Positions 7,854 to 12,245 of a stretch of 12,245 bases of DNA are shown here, piece after piece. Source of the stretch: Stephanodiscus triporus (lineage: Eukaryota > Bacillariophyta > Thalassiosirophyceae > Thalassiosirales > Thalassiosiraceae). The notes under the pieces were generated by a model, which ran no database searches, was not told the DNA's origin, and worked only from the letters and a program-made list of their open reading frames with translations. Where the stretch lies: positions 1 through 12,245 of the forward strand of contig JALLAZ010000768.1 in assembly GCA_036939755.1 (NCBI GenBank). Reading direction: 5' to 3'. The stretch's first letter is position 1. The number at the start of each line of letters is the position of its first letter. The translations under genes and the position numbers were made by a program.

Positions 7854-8013
7854 TCTAGAACCATATGAAAGTTGGAATGTGTTTAGCGATGTGCCAGTGA
7901 TGTCGAAAGAAGACAAAATCAAGGCAGCTGAATTGGCCATGGAAGAATATCTTTCTCAAGATGATGATGCGTTATTTTTGGCCTCACTTCAGGACATAAT
8001 GGGCGAAGACTGA
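7770..8013 (+). CDS. Histidine-phosphatase-fold protein, 3' part
   Basis: The frame through the second 84-bp copy continues to NALEPYESWNVF and the C-terminal SLQDIMGED, with the stop at 8011-8013. When this end follows 5408 directly (using one copy of the repeat), exons 4572-5408 and 7854-8013 share a frame and the total is 1683 bp, a whole number of codons. The C-terminal 50 residues are acidic and helical (SKEDKIKAAELAMEEYLSQDDDALF) and unrelated to the catalytic fold. An AATAAA lies 9 bp after the stop. It is the true 3' end of the gene starting at 3768, displaced in this sequence by 2.4 kb. Confidence 0.8.
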
Positions 8014-8021
8014 TGAGCTAA

Positions 8022-8027
8022 AATAAA
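8022..8027 (+). terminator. Candidate polyadenylation signal of the phosphatase-fold gene
   Basis: AATAAA starts 9 bp after the stop codon at 8013. The distance is short but plausible for a compact genome with a convergent neighbour. Confidence 0.35.
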
Positions 8028-8106
8028 GTCTAACTAGAGAGTACTGACTGCTTTGCTTTCAGTCTAGATTGCATGCCAATTCTTTGGCATCTTTAGCTGT
8101 TTAAGA

Positions 8107-8112
8107 TTTATT
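8107..8112 (-). terminator. Candidate polyadenylation signal of the HMG-CoA synthase-ketosynthase gene
   Basis: TTTATT on the plus strand reads AATAAA on the minus strand, about 60 bp after the stop at 8172. The two convergent genes have only about 158 bp between their stop codons. Confidence 0.35.
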
Positions 8113-8171
8113 CACGACATTGATATGTTGTTTCGCCTTCATCTCGTGAACAGAGTGAACCCCCCCATTAC

Positions 8172-11100
8172 TTACTCATGTTGGGATGATGCATAAAGGG
8201 CAAAAGCAACTTGACTTCCAAAGCCAGCGGCGAACCTTAAGGCATACCTGCACGCATACGCCCCGCCTTTGGAGATTTTGATATCGCCAAGGTAGTCATC
8301 TCTCTCCTTATAATTCGGGATCGGAGGGACAACCTGCCTCATCAGCACCTCGACCGCTGCCACATCCTCGAAGGACACGCCCATTGGGTGGCCCGTGTAT
8401 CCCTTCGTGTTCAGGATCAACAGCTTGGAGAGGAGTTCATCTCCAAACGCAGAACGCAGAGCGGCCACTTCATTCCCAGCACAACTGGCCTCGGGCGACG
8501 CATGAGTAGAGGTCTCGTGCGAGAAATAAACTCCGTGCGTGGCTATTTCGGCTTTGCTGATGCCGTGGACGAGTTCGACGTCGTTCAAGAAGCGCTTCAA
8601 CTCGGAGGCGATGTGCTTTCTATCCATTGCAGCACCGTGAAATGCAGAATTCGAATACTGAGTTGCCAGCAAACGCGCCCGTATTTGGCACGGATGACAT
8701 CCTGGGACAGCGGGAAGCTTCATCCGCTCTTGGCAGCTCGATTCTGTTTCCAATACCATGCCTATTCCACCTGCGCCGAGAACCATGCCCGAGCGGCGCT
8801 TGTCGAATGGACACGCAGCGTCCTCCACTGCCTCTTGTGTGGTAGCGGCACCTAAAGCTCGGAAGCCCGAACCTGGTTTGTGAACGAGGGCAATGGAGAA
8901 GAATATGAGTTGAAGATTCAATACCTGAAGGTCGGACGAAGGCGACAATGATGATTGCTTAGTCAAGTTCTCACCTAACCATGGCAAAAGAGTTCCGCCA
9001 GAACCATTGTCTCCTGCCACCACCACCACACGCTCGGCACGTCCAGAAATAAGCATATCCTTGAAAAGTTCAACAAGAAGTCAGAATTGTTACATTTGGA
9101 TCACAACATCTACAAAAGGTATAACTAATGACGAGCTTACCTGCGCCATGCCAATGGCTTGGGTCGTACCAGCGCATGCTGCATTTGTCTGGGTATTGGG
9201 ACCGCGACATCCGGCCAGCTGCGCCAATTGAGCGTTGCCCAGCACGAGCACGCGAAAGAGGAACTTCCAGTCGAATTCGTACGGATCAGACGACGCCGTG
9301 GATGCCCCGGCATCGTCGCCACCGCTTTCATCGCCAGCGCCGCCGCCTTCCACCTCTCGTACGCGACTCAAAAGTCTGGCGAATGCGGCCTCGTCGTCGT
9401 CTCCCAACTCGCGATCGGGCGCCACTCGCAAGAGGCGGTTCCGCAGCGTGAACACGAGGCGCTCCGCGGATGCCGCGCCCACCGTCTTCGACTGCAGGAA
9501 CCGCATGACCTCGCCCACCGCGGCGTCCATGGCCGGGAAGCTCGACGCGTAAACGACGCCGGTCGTGTCACGGTATCGCTCCGGCAGCTTCCACTCCGAC
9601 GGGTCGTTGGATTTGCCCGACACCAGACCGGCTGACTTAAGGGCTTCAAGCCCCGCCGCCACGGCCACCTGCGCCGCGATGTCCATGGTCTCCGCCAACC
9701 CCTCGGGGACGCCGTAGTTCGCACTCAAATCGAGAGGGCCGAGCTGGGCGGCCACCTTTATGACGTCCTTGTCCGAGCTGATGGTGAATCGCTCCGTCTT
9801 TCCCCCCGGGCGTTTCTTCACCTGGACAACATTCTTGTCCAACATTGCCATCTTCAGCGTGCCACTGATAGGCTTGATGCATTGCACCTTGCCCTCGACT
9901 AACCTCTGCAAGTTGGAGGGATCGAAAACGTCACGGGAGTCGTCGCCGTGGGGCAATCCCGCCGACGTTCCGGTGATCACGCACGCCACGCGACGCCTCG
10001 CCTCGGTGTGCTTGTCGAGCGCGTCCCCGCCATGCGTCAGCACGTCCAGCATTCCCGTGGCGGGGCTCGACACCGCGTCGCGCGTGGCCAATCGCAGCAC
10101 CATGGGCGGAGCGAGCATCCCGGCCGTGCCGGCCGGGAGCGGTTCCGAATCGAACGGCACGCGGGAGTAGGATCGGACCCACTTGGAGTCAATACCGTTG
10201 AGGAAGTACGTCCCTGCCACGCGCGCGAAAAAAATCAAATGAGGCGGACGACATGAATACGAATCGGAAAAAACGCACGCGGACACGCGGAGGGACCCCC
10301 CGACGAACGCCGCGATTCACGTACCCGGCGACATCCTCCCGATCGTGGGATACACGGGAGAGTACGGCGCGCCGCCGCGATGCATCCTCGCGCGCGTTTC
10401 CAACGCCAGGTCCAGCTCCTGCGGGTGCACCTCCTCCCGCATGGCGAGTCGCGCCGAGAGGTCGAGCTTCCTCGCCATCTCGCCCACGGTGAAGGCCCTC
10501 CCGCCGGATGCGGCGGCGTCGGGCTCGCGCACGTGCAGGCGGTACATCGTCGCGATCGCGCCGCTCCCGTAGCTGAAAACGACCACCGTCTTGCCGGGGG
10601 TCAGGTCGCCCCGACCGCCGGCTTTGTCGACGAGCGACGCGAGTCCGAGGAATACACTCGCCGTGTAAGTGTTACCCACGACCCTCGACGCGGCGTTGGC
10701 GTCGACGAGACGTCGCGCGTACGACGGACCGGAGACGGACTTGAGCGTCCCCTCCAGCGCCCTGTCGGCGTACGTCTCCTCGATCGGCCTCGTCAGGTCC
10801 GCCTCGGAGAAGGGACCGCTTACAGCCACCGCCACCCGCGCGACGTCGGCGGCGGCGGCGGCGGTCATCGTCTCGTCCTTCTTCTCCTCGGAGGAATCCC
10901 CCCCCAACCGCGGCGACGCCCCCCTTGCGTGCCTCCGACGCGCGTCGAGGAAATGCAATCGACCGTAGCTCTTCTGCACCAGCTTGTTGTACGGCGCGTG
11001 GAAGACGAAGTAATCGGCCGAGTCGGCGTGGTAGTGCCCGTCGACGTCGACGACTCCTTCTAGCCCGTCCACCCTGTCGCAGAACTTGGCGTAGCAGTCC

Positions 11101-11912
11101 TCCAGGGCCCGATAGTAACACGTCTGACTCAGGGCGCCGTCCACGACCGGGTACTCCACCGCGTGATCGGGCTTGAAGAAGTCGTAAACGTTGCACGAGT
11201 GAGTCGCCCTCTCCCTCGGATCGACCATCGCGAGCGGCGCGTCCCGCCCGACGAGGACCGCCACCGCCCCGGCGCCGCACGTCGGCCGCGCCGGACCGCG
11301 GGCGTAGGTCGCGACGTCGACCGCGACCACGATCGCGTACCGTCCGTCCCATCCGTCCGACTCGGCCCACGCGAACGCGTTGAGCAGCGCCGACGTGCCG
11401 CCGTAGCACGCGTTCACGACCGTCGCGCCCTCGACGTCGGCGTTGTCCCCGAAAAGGTCCATTAGCACGGTCTTGGTGCTCTTGGACTTGTCGACGAGGG
11501 TCTCGGTCCCGACCTCGAGCCTGCCCACCGCGCGAGGGTCGATGTCGTACTTCTCGAGGAGGGAGTGGGTGACCGTGAGGGCCATCGAGTTGACGTCCTC
11601 GGCGTCGCCGGTCACGGCGAGTCCCTCCTGTCCGAGGCCGAGCGTGAACCGACCGGGCGAGACGCCCGCGTGCGACTCCAATGCCGATTGGGAGATGTAG
11701 GTCCGGGGGGTGTAGACCTCCATGGCGAGTATGCCCACGTTCTTGCCGTTGCCGCGAGATGACGGGGGGGAGGGAGGAGGAGGAGGAGGGGGAGGGACGG
11801 TGCCGTCGTCGGCGGCGGTCGAGTTGCCACGGCCGACGAAGGAGGAGGACCGAGCGATCGTGGAGGCGATGGCGCCGGCGACGGCGCCGACGGCAATGGC
11901 CTGGCTCGTCAT
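8172..11912 (-). CDS. Hydroxymethylglutaryl-CoA synthase fused to a beta-ketoacyl synthase domain, four exons, 1148 aa
   Basis: Exons on the minus strand are 11912-10325, 10213-9141, 9059-8975 and 8872-8172; introns of 111, 81 and 102 bp all have GT-AG ends, and the exons sum to 3447 bp (1149 codons). Residues 57-549 are HMG-CoA synthase, which condenses acetyl-CoA with acetoacetyl-CoA in the mevalonate pathway. Its proton-donor Glu137 (VGTETLVDKSKS), nucleophile Cys169 (NACYGG) and His305 (FHAPYNK) are kept, and the family's end GTYFLNGIDSKWVRSYSRVP is completed across intron 1. After a linker, residues 603-1142 form a beta-ketoacyl synthase: NAACAGTT with Cys876, PFDKRRSGMVLG (937-948), HETST with His1034, and KGYTGH with Lys1072 and His1077. 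The N-terminus has an Ala/Val/Ile-rich stretch (5-20) and a Pro-rich linker (40-50), perhaps an anchor or targeting signal. HMG-CoA synthases are normally about 450-520 residues and stand alone. No acyltransferase or carrier domain is seen. Confidence 0.85.
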
Positions 11913-12245
11913 TCTCTATTGCGTTATTATTATTTGTAATTACTAATTGCGGATGCCGGCCGTCGGTCCGGAGGTAGATGTCGTACAGTTTGGGGACAGG
12001 AAGTCTTGTGGTCGTATTTTTTATTTTTGTTTTTTGTGTCATTGTTGGACAACTTCCATTCTTGTTTTTGCTGTTTCTTCCCTTTTTGGATTGCGCTGAG
12101 TAAATAACATCTTGGGAACAATAAATATGACGATGCGTCAATTGTTTACTAAAAAAGCAGTAGTAGAGTAAATTTTTTTTGGGGAAAACGTATATGCCCC
12201 AGTTTATAGGGTTGACCAATTTGCTGTGCCTCCCCTCGATTTTCA
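11913..12245 (-). promoter_or_regulatory. Upstream region of the HMG-CoA synthase-ketosynthase gene
   Basis: This AT-rich stretch, in sharp contrast with the GC-rich exon beside it, should hold the 5' UTR and promoter. The only motif I note is TGACGATGCGTCA at 12128-12140, an inverted repeat of TGACG with a 3-bp spacer, resembling half-sites bound by bZIP factors. No clear TATA box was found. No other gene is evident, and the region runs to the window's edge. Confidence 0.35.

Noticed and set aside
8388..8855. 155-codon open frame on the plus strand
   Set aside because: It is antisense to the catalytic His region of the ketosynthase domain, where motifs are clear on the minus strand.
10672..12219. 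515-codon Arg-rich open frame on the minus strand
   Set aside because: It overlaps the HMG-CoA synthase exon in another frame; the strong Arg/Gly bias is what GC-rich coding DNA gives when read out of frame.

Overview
The window looks like nuclear DNA from a diatom, most likely a centric, Thalassiosira-like species. The inference rests on several features: short GT-AG introns of about 80-120 bp, a layered N-terminal targeting sequence of the plastid type, a diatom-style Cys/His zinc-finger fragment, and an HMG-CoA synthase of eukaryotic type. Species was not determined.

Layout. 1-772: a degenerate tandem repeat array running off the left edge, then unique sequence. 773-3299: a decayed DNA transposon of about 2.5 kb, bounded by terminal inverted repeats (TIRs) of about 95-109 bp. 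It holds a broken IS630/Tc1-mariner-type DDE transposase (+) and, tail to tail with it, a broken Gln-rich gene (-). 3300-3767: no recognisable feature. 3768-5408 and 7854-8013: a histidine-phosphatase-fold protein (+), probably plastid targeted, in which both catalytic histidines are replaced. It is split by 2361 bp of foreign sequence (5409-7769). An 84-bp exon segment occurs on both sides of that block, and the second copy begins immediately after the window's single N (7769).

The intervening block holds a zinc-finger fragment, an ORF without a start codon that looks like a 2-oxoglutarate/Fe(II) dioxygenase, and a fragment of an Mpv17/PMP22-type membrane protein that stops exactly at the N. 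The block is best read as either a haplotype-specific insertion or a wrong contig join.

8172-11912 (-): a four-exon gene for an 1148-residue protein. It joins a complete HMG-CoA synthase to a complete beta-ketoacyl synthase domain, and both retain their catalytic residues. Three proposed introns keep one continuous frame. This fusion is the most interesting item in the window. It converges on the phosphatase-fold gene, with about 160 bp and a candidate polyadenylation signal for each between the two stop codons. 11913-12245 is its probable promoter region.

The mobile-element part and the HMG-CoA synthase part have no visible functional link. The HMG-CoA synthase domain should supply HMG-CoA to the mevalonate pathway, while the attached ketosynthase points to a condensing reaction on a related acyl substrate.
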